From the NCBI GenBank assembly GCA_030440445.1, contig CP098528.1:620001-684000 (forward strand): DNA of 64,000 nt, written 5' to 3'. Shown piece after piece: positions 43,536 through 51,902 of the stretch (position 1 is its first letter; every line of letters begins with the position of its first letter). This stretch comes from Halomonas sp. KG2 (lineage in GTDB: Bacteria > Pseudomonadota > Gammaproteobacteria > Pseudomonadales > Halomonadaceae). Made by a program: the position numbers and the translations under genes. The notes under the pieces were generated by a model, which ran no database searches, was not told the origin of the DNA, and saw nothing but the letters and a program-made list of their open reading frames with translations.

Positions 43536-43753
43536 CTGCGCCTGTTCCCGGTATATATCGCCACTATAAAGGCAGCCTTTACGAAGTGCTGGGCACCGCT
43601 CAGCACAGTGAAAATGAAGAGGTGCTGGTAGTTTACCGTGCGCTTTACGGCGACTACGGCCTGTGGGTGCGCCCGCTGACAATGTTCACTGAAAGCGTTA
43701 ACAAAGATGGCCAGCCACAGCCGCGCTTTGCGCTAGAGAAAGCGTTCAATTAA
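43532..43753 (+). CDS. DUF1653 family protein
   Basis: A 73-residue protein consisting of a single DUF1653 domain: GIYRHYKGSLYEVLG, LVVYRALYGDYGLWVRPLTMF. Function unknown. The 4-bp overlap with tcdA indicates translational coupling. A strong terminator follows at 43819. Confidence 0.9.
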   Translation: MTAPVPGIYRHYKGSLYEVLGTAQHSENEEVLVVYRALYGDYGLWVRPLTMFTESVNKDGQPQPRFALEKAFN

Positions 43754-43818
43754 TCCGGCGTTCCCTAACAGCGACACCACTCAATAGCGCTACGTTTCTC
43801 CCTTCGATATTTATGCGC

Positions 43819-43856
43819 CACCCGGGTCTTTTCTCAACAAAGTCCCGGGTGTTTTT
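43819..43856 (+). terminator. Terminator after the tcdA operon
   Basis: Stem CACCCGGG (43819-43826) and CCCGGGTG (43844-43851) with a 17-nt loop and a TTTTT tail. Confidence 0.82.
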
Positions 43857-43970
43857 GTCGTGCGCTATTGCTTATATTCCAAAATGAGATATGTTTATAA
43901 CAATTGTTTTGGCGGGGTTGTGCCATGCGCTGCTGCTGAAAGCGGCAGCGAGAAACTCTAGGAGAGATGC

Positions 43971-44399
43971 ATGCAAACACAATCGTTAGAGAAGGGCGTT
44001 GCTATTACTTCACAGCTCACGGTCGAGGAGCTTGAGCAGGTAAAAGCTCAGGGCTTTAAAACGGTGATCTGTAACTGCAAGCCTGGTGAAAGCGCTGAGT
44101 TTTCTGGAGAGGATGCTTACCGCTTTAAAGCAGCAGAACTTGGCCTTCATTGGGTACACATTCCGGTGACCCCCGGCGAGTATAGCCAAGCGGATGTCGC
44201 TGCTTTTGCTCAGGCGCTGCAGCAGCTACCTCGGCCTATTTTGGCGTTTTGTCGGTCAGGTAAGCGTGCTACCCATCTTTGGGCTTACGCAAAGCGCCAT
44301 ACCGAAAAATGCGATCTGGCGGAACTATTTTCTGCTGCCAAAGCAGCTGGTTTTGATTTGGAAGCGCACCGCCAAGGGCTTGAAAATCAGACGGCGTAG
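43971..44399 (+). CDS. DUF442/TIGR01244 phosphatase-like protein
   Basis: A 142-residue protein with a dual-specificity phosphatase-like fold. The active-site loop is FCRSGKRA, with Cys and Arg in the CxxGxR arrangement seen in TIGR01244 proteins, which are often fused to persulfide dioxygenase or beta-lactamase-like domains in sulfide detoxification operons. Here it is alone and lies 53 bp before a SulP transporter gene on the same strand, suggesting a shared role in sulfur oxyanion handling. An imperfect ATAT-type inverted repeat lies at 43874-43892 upstream. Confidence 0.85.
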   Translation: MQTQSLEKGVAITSQLTVEELEQVKAQGFKTVICNCKPGESAEFSGEDAYRFKAAELGLHWVHIPVTPGEYSQADVAAFAQALQQLPRPILAFCRSGKRATHLWAYAKRHTEKCDLAELFSAAKAAGFDLEAHRQGLENQTA

Positions 44400-44452
44400 G
44401 CGTGCGGTGTGATTTGCCTTAGTCAGTGCTATTACCAGAGCGAGTACTCCCC

Positions 44453-46192
44453 ATGAACATAGAGCGTTGGGTGCCTGTGGTTGGCTGGCTGCGGCGCTAT
44501 AACCGGGCTTTGTTATTTAAAGATTCGCTGGCAGCCGTTATCGTCACGCTAATGCTGGTGCCCCAGGCGTTGGCCTATGCCTTACTGGCTGGGTTGCCGC
44601 CAGAGATGGGCCTGTATGCCAGTATGCTACCACTGGTGCTTTACGCCATCTTTGGTACCAGTGCCAGCTTGGCGGTAGGGCCGGTAGCCGTGGCAGCGTT
44701 AATGACGGCGTCGGCTTTAAGCAGCTTTGCTACTCCAGGCAGCCCTGAATATATTGGCGCTGCACTGGTGTTGGCGGCGCTTTCAGGAGTGATATTGATT
44801 GCCATGGGCGTACTGCGGCTGGGCTTTTTGGTCAACTTCTTAAGCCATCCGGTTATTTCTGGGTTTATCACTGCGTCGGGAATTTTGATCGCCATTAGTC
44901 AGCTCAAGCATATTCTAGGTGTTGAGGCTGCGGGGCATAATGTCATCGAGCTGCTGGGCGCACTGTTCAACCAGTGGCAACAGGTCAATCTCATCACGCT
45001 GATGATTGGCTTAGGGGTGTGGGGCTATCTGCTGGTTTGCCGCAAGCGCTTGAATACCTGGCTGATGGCGATAGGTATCTCGGCCAGTGCTTCTGGTTTG
45101 ATGGTCAAAGCCGCACCGATTTCAGCGGTGATGGTGACTACGCTGCTGGCTTGGCACGTTAACTTGGGGCAGTACGGCGTGGATCTGGTCGGCTTTGTGC
45201 CTAGCGGCTTGCCTGCCATTGCGCTGCCTAGCCTAGATCAGTCGCTATGGCTTGGCCTGTTGCCTGCCGCTTTATTGATCAGTTTGGTGGGCTTTGTAGA
45301 ATCGGTATCCGTGGCGCAAACGCTGGCAGCTAAGCGCCGCCAGCGTATCAATCCTAATCAAGAACTCATCGCTCTTGGAATGGCCAATTTGGGCGCTGGC
45401 ATCAGTGGTGGTTCGCCGGTTTCAGGTGGGTTTTCACGCTCGGTAGTGAACTTTGAAGCGGGGGCGGCAACACCGTTGGCTGGGGCATTTACCGCCTTAG
45501 GTATTGTGCTTTCTACGCTGTTGCTCACGGGTCTGCTGGCATTTCTGCCGACGGCGACATTGGCCGCTACTATTATCGTCGCCGTGGGCACATTGATTGA
45601 TCTGCCCGCAGTAAAGCGCACTTGGCAATACTCCCGCAGCGACGGCGTGGCAATGGTGGCGACCTTGCTTCTGACCTTGTTGCACAGTGTCGAGGTCGGC
45701 ATTATCAGCGGTGTGGTGCTGTCACTAGGGCTGCACCTGTATCGCACCAGCCAGCCCCATAGTGCCGTAGTAGGGCGGGTGCCGGGCACCGAGCATTTTC
45801 GCAACGTGAAGCGCCATGAGGTCGAAACCGATCAACATGTGGCCATGCTGCGCATTGATGAAAGCCTTTACTTTGCTAACGCTCGCTACTTAGAAGATAC
45901 CGTGATGGCGCTGGCTGCTCGGTCCCCTTCGTTAAAACACATTGTATTGACCTGCCAGGCGGTGAATGTGATTGATGCGTCCGCGCTTGAAAGCTTAGAA
46001 GCGATTAACGGACGGTTAAAAGATGCTGGCGCAACGCTGCACTTGGCGGAAGTGAAAGGCCCTGTGATGGATCACTTAACAAACACAGCGCTTTACCGCG
46101 AGTTAACAGGGCAGGTGTTTTTTACCACCTTTGAGGCTTGGCAGGCGCTGGCTCTCCCCGCACAGAATGAAAAGCCGCAACCCTGCGCTTAA
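44453..46192 (+). CDS. SulP family anion transporter with STAS domain
   Basis: A 579-residue inner-membrane transporter of sulfate, bicarbonate or related anions. The membrane part (about 25-430) has the SulP signature ALLAGLPPEMGLYASMLPL and GGSPVSGGFSRSVVNFEAGA. The C-terminal STAS domain (about 450-570) reads HVAMLRIDESLYFANARYLE. The ATG at 44453 is preferred to one nine codons upstream because MNIERWVPVVGWLRRYN is the common family start. The substrate is not recognisable; the upstream phosphatase-like gene hints at sulfur. Confidence 0.92.
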   Translation: MNIERWVPVVGWLRRYNRALLFKDSLAAVIVTLMLVPQALAYALLAGLPPEMGLYASMLPLVLYAIFGTSASLAVGPVAVAALMTASALSSFATPGSPEYIGAALVLAALSGVILIAMGVLRLGFLVNFLSHPVISGFITASGILIAISQLKHILGVEAAGHNVIELLGALFNQWQQVNLITLMIGLGVWGYLLVCRKRLNTWLMAIGISASASGLMVKAAPISAVMVTTLLAWHVNLGQYGVDLVGFVPSGLPAIALPSLDQSLWLGLLPAALLISLVGFVESVSVAQTLAAKRRQRINPNQELIALGMANLGAGISGGSPVSGGFSRSVVNFEAGAATPLAGAFTALGIVLSTLLLTGLLAFLPTATLAATIIVAVGTLIDLPAVKRTWQYSRSDGVAMVATLLLTLLHSVEVGIISGVVLSLGLHLYRTSQPHSAVVGRVPGTEHFRNVKRHEVETDQHVAMLRIDESLYFANARYLEDTVMALAARSPSLKHIVLTCQAVNVIDASALESLEAINGRLKDAGATLHLAEVKGPVMDHLTNTALYRELTGQVFFTTFEAWQALALPAQNEKPQPCA

Positions 46193-46271
46193 TGGGCACC
46201 CTTGATTGGAGAAAATAACGTGAACGCGTTAGCTTAGCCCTAACGTATTGACGACACTCCAGGGAACGGCC

Positions 46272-48281
46272 ATGACCTCGCTATCACCGCAGCAGACGCT
46301 GAAGGCAGTATTCGGATTTGATGATTTTCGCGGCGGCCAGCAGGCGGTGGTGTCCAGAGTGTTGGAGGGGCACTCCACGGCGGCGATTTTTGCTACCGGG
46401 GCGGGGAAGTCACTCTGTTATCAGTTGCCTGCGCTTCATCTTCCACACCTGACGCTGGTGGTATCGCCGCTGCTGGCACTGATGCAGGATCAGCTCGCTT
46501 TCTTGACGCGCCATGGTGTTGCAGCGGCCAGTATTGATTCCACCCAAGACCGCGATACGACCCGTGATGTGATGGAGCGCGCCAAAAACGGTGAGCTGAA
46601 AATCCTCATGGTGTCGGTGGAGCGGCTTAAGAACGAGCGCTTTCGGCACTTTCTACGTCAGGTACAGATATCACTGCTAGTGGTTGATGAAGCACACTGT
46701 CTCTCTGAGTGGGGACATAACTTCCGCCCCGATTACCTTAAACTGCCCGATTATCAGCGTGATTTTGCTATTCCCCAGGTGTTGCTACTGACTGCCACGG
46801 CCACGCCAGCGGTTATCGCTGATATGCGTGAAAAGTTCTCAATCGTACCGGTAAATGTCATTACCACTGGCTTTTATCGCGCTAACTTAGAGCTTCTGGT
46901 GGTGCCCGCGATGGAAAATCGTCAGCAACAGCTGATTGATTGGCTTATGCCACAAATGCCGCCTGGCAACGAAGCGCCTACGATTATTTACGTCACCTTG
47001 CAACAAACTGCCGAGCAGCTGGCAAGTGCGCTGGCCGCCCAGGGGATTGCTGCCCAGGCGTACCATGCGGGACTGGACTCAGCCCGCCGCGACGACATTC
47101 AGCGCCAGTTTATGAGCGGCGAATCGCCCTGCATAGTTGCTACCATTGCCTTTGGCATGGGGATTGATAAAGGCAATATCCGCAACGTTGTGCACTTCGA
47201 TCTGCCTAAATCGATTGAGAATTACAGCCAGGAAATTGGTCGGGCAGGGCGCGATGGACTGCCTTCCACCTGTTTAACCATTGCCGGACGCGATGGTCTG
47301 CGGGTGCTGGAGAACTTCGTTTATGGCGATACGCCTGAGTACGTGGGTATTGTGCGTTTACTGGAGGAAATCTCATCAGCCGGTCAAGCGCCAGATCGCC
47401 AGTGGGAAGTGCTGCTCAATACGCTTTCCCGAGATACCAATATCCGCCTGCTGCCACTTAAAACGCTGCTAGTGCGGCTAGAAATGCACGGCATTATTGC
47501 GCCGCGCTTTGCGTTCTTAGCCGAGTATCGGTTGCGCTACCATATTGAGCCTACTGCCTTGGTGGGGCGTTTTGAAGGAGAGCGGGCGGCCTTTGTACGC
47601 TTGTTGATCGACAATATTGCTATTGCTCGCACCTGGGGGACGGTAGATTTTGAGCGGCTGCATCAGGCTGGGCAGGCACAGCAAATTGATGCTTCCCGTG
47701 CCCGCGTCATTACCGCGCTTGAATACTTTCAGGATAAAGGCTGGCTGACCCTGGAAGGTAAACGCATGACCGATGTGTATGAAATTTGTCAGCCGGAATT
47801 TTCGGTCGCGGCGATGGCAAGCCAGTTGTTTAATGAGTGCCTACAGCGGGAGCGAATCGAAATTGATCGGCTGCATTCAATGCTGGCACTGTTTGAGTCG
47901 CAAAGCTGCCTGACTCGGCGGTTAGCTGAGCATTTTGGGGATACCACCTTCGATGGACCACTTGATACCGAGCAGGGCCGTTGTGGTCACTGTTCGGTAT
48001 GCTACGGCAACCCGGTTCGGCTGCCGGATGCGATGCCATTACCCGTGCTATCTGAAAAGGAGTTCATCCGCTATGCCACACCGCTGATTGAACGCCATAC
48101 CGCACAGTTCGGCCAGCCGCCCAATGCCCAGCGGTTGGCACACTTCTTATGTGGTTTAACCATGCCGATTTTTACGCCACTCAAAGCCCGCGGCCTTAAC
48201 GGCTTCGCGGTCTTTGAGCAGCGTGCTTACCCTGAAGTAAGGCAGTGGGCAGAGCACTGTTTGGCTAGCGCCGGCAGTTAA
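46272..48281 (+). CDS. RecQ-family ATP-dependent DNA helicase
   Basis: A 669-residue superfamily 2 helicase. Walker A is TGAGKSLCYQ, the DEAH box is VVDEAHCLSEWGHNFRPDY and the later motif reads QEIGRAGRDG. The C-terminal part differs from E. coli RecQ: no HRDC domain was recognised, but a cysteine group (CGHCSVCYG, about 575-583) may bind zinc. It is more likely a RecQ-like paralogue than the main RecQ. The stop is only 4 bp from the convergent GTPase gene, without a terminator between them. Confidence 0.88.
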   Translation: MTSLSPQQTLKAVFGFDDFRGGQQAVVSRVLEGHSTAAIFATGAGKSLCYQLPALHLPHLTLVVSPLLALMQDQLAFLTRHGVAAASIDSTQDRDTTRDVMERAKNGELKILMVSVERLKNERFRHFLRQVQISLLVVDEAHCLSEWGHNFRPDYLKLPDYQRDFAIPQVLLLTATATPAVIADMREKFSIVPVNVITTGFYRANLELLVVPAMENRQQQLIDWLMPQMPPGNEAPTIIYVTLQQTAEQLASALAAQGIAAQAYHAGLDSARRDDIQRQFMSGESPCIVATIAFGMGIDKGNIRNVVHFDLPKSIENYSQEIGRAGRDGLPSTCLTIAGRDGLRVLENFVYGDTPEYVGIVRLLEEISSAGQAPDRQWEVLLNTLSRDTNIRLLPLKTLLVRLEMHGIIAPRFAFLAEYRLRYHIEPTALVGRFEGERAAFVRLLIDNIAIARTWGTVDFERLHQAGQAQQIDASRARVITALEYFQDKGWLTLEGKRMTDVYEICQPEFSVAAMASQLFNECLQRERIEIDRLHSMLALFESQSCLTRRLAEHFGDTTFDGPLDTEQGRCGHCSVCYGNPVRLPDAMPLPVLSEKEFIRYATPLIERHTAQFGQPPNAQRLAHFLCGLTMPIFTPLKARGLNGFAVFEQRAYPEVRQWAEHCLASAGS

Positions 48282-48285
48282 AGCA

Positions 48286-49512
48286 TTACTCCCAAGCGGG
48301 AAACGGATCGGGTAGCTGCTTCCAGGCTTCCATGCCTTGTAATAGCTCAGCTTCGCTTAGCAGGCAGGCGTCTAGTGCGTCACGCATCTTGGCTTGGTCC
48401 AAGTTCTGGCCGATAAACACCAGCTCCTGGCGCATATCGCCAAATGGCTCCTGCCACTTTTCCATAATGAACTGGCGAGTTTCAGGATCTTCCGGCCAGT
48501 TAGCTTCGGGGATAGCTTTCCAGAACACGCCCGCTGGGCCGTGATGAGCAACACCACCTGCTTGGCTCCATTGGCCTGCGAAGCGTGGCCGAGTAGCAAG
48601 CCAGAAAAAGCCTTTCGAGCGTAGCAGCCCTTTACCAAACCACTGTTCATTGAGTAAAGCGTGAAATTTCTGCGGGTTGAAAGGGCGGCGAGCATGATAG
48701 GCAAAGCTACCGATACCGTACTCTTCGGTTTCTGGTACATGCTCGCCACGCATCTCTTTTAGCCAACCAGGCGCTTGCTGGGCGCGCTCAAAATTGAACT
48801 TGCCAGTATCAAGCACCTTGTCTAGCGGCACACCACCTTGAGTGATGGGCACCAGCTCTGCATCAGGGTTTAGTGAGCGCAGAATCGCCGTTAGTGCATC
48901 AAGCTCTTTTTTATTGATCAGATCCGTTTTACTGATCAGTAATACATCACAAAACTCGATCTGGTCGACCAGCAGGTCAGCGACGTTACGCTCGTCGTCG
49001 TCACCTAAGCTTTCACCCGCTTCAGCGAGGCTCTGCGCTTCGCGGTACTGCTCAAGAAAGTTGGCACCATCGACGACAGTGACCAGCGTATCAAGGCGTG
49101 CAACGTGGGAAAGGCTCTGGCCGCTTTCATCTTCAAAGGTGAACGTTTCCGCCACCGGTAGCGGTTCGGAAATCCCTGTGGACTCAATCACCAAGTAATC
49201 AAATTTACCTTCTCTGGCCAGTTGGCTAACTTCTTCTAGCAAATCTTCACGCAGCGTGCAGCAAATGCAGCCGTTGCTCATTTCTACTAACCGCTCTTCA
49301 GAACGGTTCAGCGCTACCTCGCCATCTAACGTGGACTCGCCAGGGCCGCCACGCACTAATGCACCGTCGATATTGACCTCGCTCATATCGTTGACAATCA
49401 CCGCAACGCGACGACCTTCGCGGTTAGCCAAAATATGATTGAGTACGGTGGTTTTACCTGCACCTAGAAATCCTGAAAGCACGGTGACGGGCAGGGGAGA
49501 AAACACGGTCAT
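48286..49512 (-). CDS. COG0523 (CobW/ZigA-like) zinc metallochaperone GTPase
   Basis: A 408-residue G3E GTPase. The P-loop is GFLGAGKTT (about 13-21), the metal site is CICC in NGCICCTLR, and [10 protein letters not shown] is the switch region. A CobW C-terminal domain follows ([16 protein letters not shown], about 269-284). A Zur-like box lies 40-63 bp upstream of the start, which is the hallmark of the zinc-limitation subfamily (ZigA, YeiR-like). Such proteins are thought to deliver scarce zinc to client enzymes. The client is not known here. Confidence 0.9.
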   Translation of the reverse strand: MTVFSPLPVTVLSGFLGAGKTTVLNHILANREGRRVAVIVNDMSEVNIDGALVRGGPGESTLDGEVALNRSEERLVEMSNGCICCTLREDLLEEVSQLAREGKFDYLVIESTGISEPLPVAETFTFEDESGQSLSHVARLDTLVTVVDGANFLEQYREAQSLAEAGESLGDDDERNVADLLVDQIEFCDVLLISKTDLINKKELDALTAILRSLNPDAELVPITQGGVPLDKVLDTGKFNFERAQQAPGWLKEMRGEHVPETEEYGIGSFAYHARRPFNPQKFHALLNEQWFGKGLLRSKGFFWLATRPRFAGQWSQAGGVAHHGPAGVFWKAIPEANWPEDPETRQFIMEKWQEPFGDMRQELVFIGQNLDQAKMRDALDACLLSEAELLQGMEAWKQLPDPFPAWE

Positions 49513-49551
49513 TGTGAATGTACCTCTAAGCGGGTTTTGATAAGCGGTATC

Positions 49552-49575
49552 ATGTTATGTGATAATATAACATTA
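49552..49575 (-). promoter_or_regulatory. zur box: Zur-like operator before the COG0523 GTPase gene
   Basis: GTGATAATATAAC (49559-49571) differs at one position from GTTATAATATAAC, the Zur core, and lies within a longer AT-rich inverted repeat. It precedes a GTPase of a class often controlled by Zur. A second such box is at 34288-34300. Confidence 0.65.
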
Positions 49576-49638
49576 AATAGGCGGTTAAAAAGACCCTTTA
49601 GAAGATGGCATCCTCTGATTTTTCGTAGCAAATGATGA

Positions 49639-49914
49639 TTAACGCTTATATTGCGTTGGGCAGTAGCCGCGTAAAACATCTGGCGATCGCAAAGCCGTGT
49701 GTTTAGTCGCGCGACCTGTAACGCGTTTACGCCACAGTCGAAACGAGGCTGGCTTAAGCTGGTGGCGCATTACCTCTATGACGTCCGGCTCGCCTAAGCC
49801 AAACAGAGTGTCGATCGCTTCAAACGGAGTGCGATCTTCCCAAGCCATTTCAATCACGCGGGACTGCTCTTGTTCGGGTAAACGACGGAAGCGTTTCACA
49901 GCTGCTTTAGGCAT
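49639..49914 (-). CDS. TIGR03643 family protein (DUF2805)
   Basis: A 91-residue protein with the family pattern DRTPFEAIDTLFGLGEPDVIEVMRHQLKPASFRLWRKRVTGR. Function unknown. It has a helix-turn-helix-like, basic sequence and is cytosolic. Two copies of a 13-bp motif lie 50-92 bp upstream. It is separate from the downstream GTPase gene. Confidence 0.9.
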   Translation of the reverse strand: MPKAAVKRFRRLPEQEQSRVIEMAWEDRTPFEAIDTLFGLGEPDVIEVMRHQLKPASFRLWRKRVTGRATKHTALRSPDVLRGYCPTQYKR

Positions 49915-49963
49915 TGGTCACCTTACATGTTGATGAAGCGTGCAAGTAACGGGTTGCTGTTAA

Positions 49964-50006
49964 TTGTACCAGTATTGGACGTTGTTATTTTAGTTGTACT
50001 GGTATT
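49964..50006. repeat. Two copies of TTGTACYRGTATT spaced 30 bp, possible operator
   Basis: TTGTACCAGTATT (49964-49976) and TTGTACTGGTATT (49994-50006) match at 11 of 13 positions and are 30 bp apart, close to three helical turns. The core TACCAGTA is also the inverted complement of TACTGGTA. Such a doubled site fits a dimeric repressor of the GntR/MocR kind. The adjacent gene start is 49914. Confidence 0.5.
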
Positions 50007-50035
50007 TTGAGGAGATGTGCAGTTGTGAGGGCAGT

Positions 50036-50650
50036 TTACTTTATTGCTAGAAGTGCGCGAAAAAGGCCATTCATCAATACGGGTTCGTCGCGGCGGATGT
50101 TGAAGCCTGCTTGTTGAAGCAGTGGCGTTGCCTGGCGGGTGATGTCGGTCGCGATCAATGAAGTAATGACGTTCAGTGCTCGCCGACTTGGACCGGCAAT
50201 GTGGGTGTCGGGTTGAAATTTATCCATAACACATAGCTGCCCGTCGTTTTTCAGTACTCGGTGCGCTTCGGCTAGTCCTTGTTCAGGGTTGGGCATTACC
50301 GCCAAAATAAGATGCATCACAACGACGTCAAAATGCGCATCTGGATAGTCCAGTGCTTCAGCATCCATCACACGACATACCACGTCACGTTGCGCATGTT
50401 CCGCTCGTTCACGGGCTCGCGTCACCATTGCGGGGGTCAGATCGGTTAAATGGATTTCTAATTCGCGCGGTAAATAAGGCAGGTCTAAACCGGTGCCTGC
50501 ACCCACCAGCAGCACTCGCATGCCGGGTTCCCAGTCAACTTGGTTAAGCGCATTTCTGCGGGGTTTGCGAAACGCTTTAGTCGCCACCAAATCATAGACT
50601 GGTGCATAAATGCTATAGCGCAAGCGATTCCAGGCGGTGGTATTTACCAT
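50036..50650 (-). CDS. Class I SAM-dependent methyltransferase (UbiE/PmtA-like)
   Basis: A 204-residue Rossmann methyltransferase. Motif I is LLVGAGTGLDLPYLP (about 47-61), followed by LTDLTPAMVTRA and a conserved Asp in VVCRVMDAEALDYP. The length and ending resemble phospholipid or UbiE-type methyltransferases, but the substrate is not clear. The ATG at 50650 with a GAGGTAGAG site is preferred over a TTG that overlaps the regulator gene. It lies 53 bp after the AraC-type regulator, on the same strand; the ethanolamine context would fit a phosphatidylethanolamine methyltransferase, which is inference. Confidence 0.8.
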   Translation of the reverse strand: MVNTTAWNRLRYSIYAPVYDLVATKAFRKPRRNALNQVDWEPGMRVLLVGAGTGLDLPYLPRELEIHLTDLTPAMVTRARERAEHAQRDVVCRVMDAEALDYPDAHFDVVVMHLILAVMPNPEQGLAEAHRVLKNDGQLCVMDKFQPDTHIAGPSRRALNVITSLIATDITRQATPLLQQAGFNIRRDEPVLMNGLFRALLAIK

Positions 50651-50703
50651 AGGGTCTCTACCTCGATATAAGATCTTTGCCCCGAAAGGGATGCCGCGCA
50701 CGC

Positions 50704-51648
50704 TCAATGAATCGCGTTTAACGTCTGCGAAGGGCTTTCGCCAAACTGTTGCTTATAGTCATGAGCAAATTGCCCCAAATGCCAAAAGCCCCAGTAAGTG
50801 GCAATTTCCGTCACTGTTTGGTGAGGCTCTGCGCTGCGCAGAGCACGACGTACTCTATTCAGCCGCGTTAAACGTAAAAATTGCAGCGGACTAATACCAA
50901 GGATAGACGTAAAACTGTATTGCAGCGTACGCCTACTGACATGAGTTAGCTCGCATAACGTTTCCATGGTGACTGGACCTTCCAGGTGCTCATCAACATA
51001 GCGCTTCACTCGGTCAACCACTGCTTTTCGATGAGCATAGCTGGGAGGCAATTCATGGCTTGTTTGGTTGGCTTTTAATACTTCCATTAGGCCTGTTAGC
51101 AAAATATCTTGATGAACGTTTTCAGCGATGGAGCCGTGCTGATTTGAGAGTAAGCGTTCAAGTAAAAAAGACACGGCATGCAGAGTTTCAGGCGCTACCC
51201 GGCGGCGGGGTGAATCTTGCCACTCATGATCAAGTATCACCCCCTGTCGCTGGGCGGCAGCCTGTAATAACGGCATACGTATCACTAGTCCATAGATATC
51301 AAACGCCTCGGGGGTTACCAGCTCAAAATCACGACCACCGGGGTGACACATCACCTCATGTTCTTCCAACGCCTGCCCATTAATTCGTGACCCTGGTGCT
51401 TGAGTGGGGATGCCCAGCCAGAGAGAGTCAGCCCACACCCGGCAGTCTTGTCGCAGCGCTTGCCCGGTATGTTCTTTAAACACCTGCATGGCGGGTAACT
51501 CAATTTCATCTAGTCGCCCATAAAAGCGGCCAGGACTTAGTTGGTCGTATTGCTGCTGCCAGCGGGTCAGGTTTTGGGCATGTTCGTCGGCATCAAACGC
51601 CTCTTGAATGCATTTTTTTGGTGCAATGTCTTGGCTTGTCAGCGTCAT
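50704..51648 (-). CDS. AraC-family regulator, EutR-like
   Basis: A 314-residue regulator with a C-terminal double helix-turn-helix (about 215-310; LCELTHVSRRTLQYSFTSILGISPLQFLRLTRLNRVRRAL). It faces away from eutB across 254 bp, which is the arrangement expected for a local activator of ethanolamine use. The N-terminal half does not match a named ligand domain by eye, but EutR-type regulators sense ethanolamine with vitamin B12. No distinct operator was identified in the intergenic region. Confidence 0.88.
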   Translation of the reverse strand: MTLTSQDIAPKKCIQEAFDADEHAQNLTRWQQQYDQLSPGRFYGRLDEIELPAMQVFKEHTGQALRQDCRVWADSLWLGIPTQAPGSRINGQALEEHEVMCHPGGRDFELVTPEAFDIYGLVIRMPLLQAAAQRQGVILDHEWQDSPRRRVAPETLHAVSFLLERLLSNQHGSIAENVHQDILLTGLMEVLKANQTSHELPPSYAHRKAVVDRVKRYVDEHLEGPVTMETLCELTHVSRRTLQYSFTSILGISPLQFLRLTRLNRVRRALRSAEPHQTVTEIATYWGFWHLGQFAHDYKQQFGESPSQTLNAIH

Positions 51649-51902
51649 GAAAAACTCCTGTGAACGTGATTAAAGTGCCGTCACGTTGCATGCTTCGCTC
51701 TAATTTATTGTATTTAATTATGTTTTTATAAGTATGACAGGTTTGCCAAAACTCGATACTCCCCATTAAGTGATAGCGCTATTGTGGAAACAAGCAAATT
51801 CTGTTCCTCAACGCGCATTCGGCGCCATTGTTTTAGAAACCGTAGTTATAGAAATCGTCGCTTTTGAAAAAGCCACTTTTAAATATAAAAAAGGAAGGTC
51901 CC

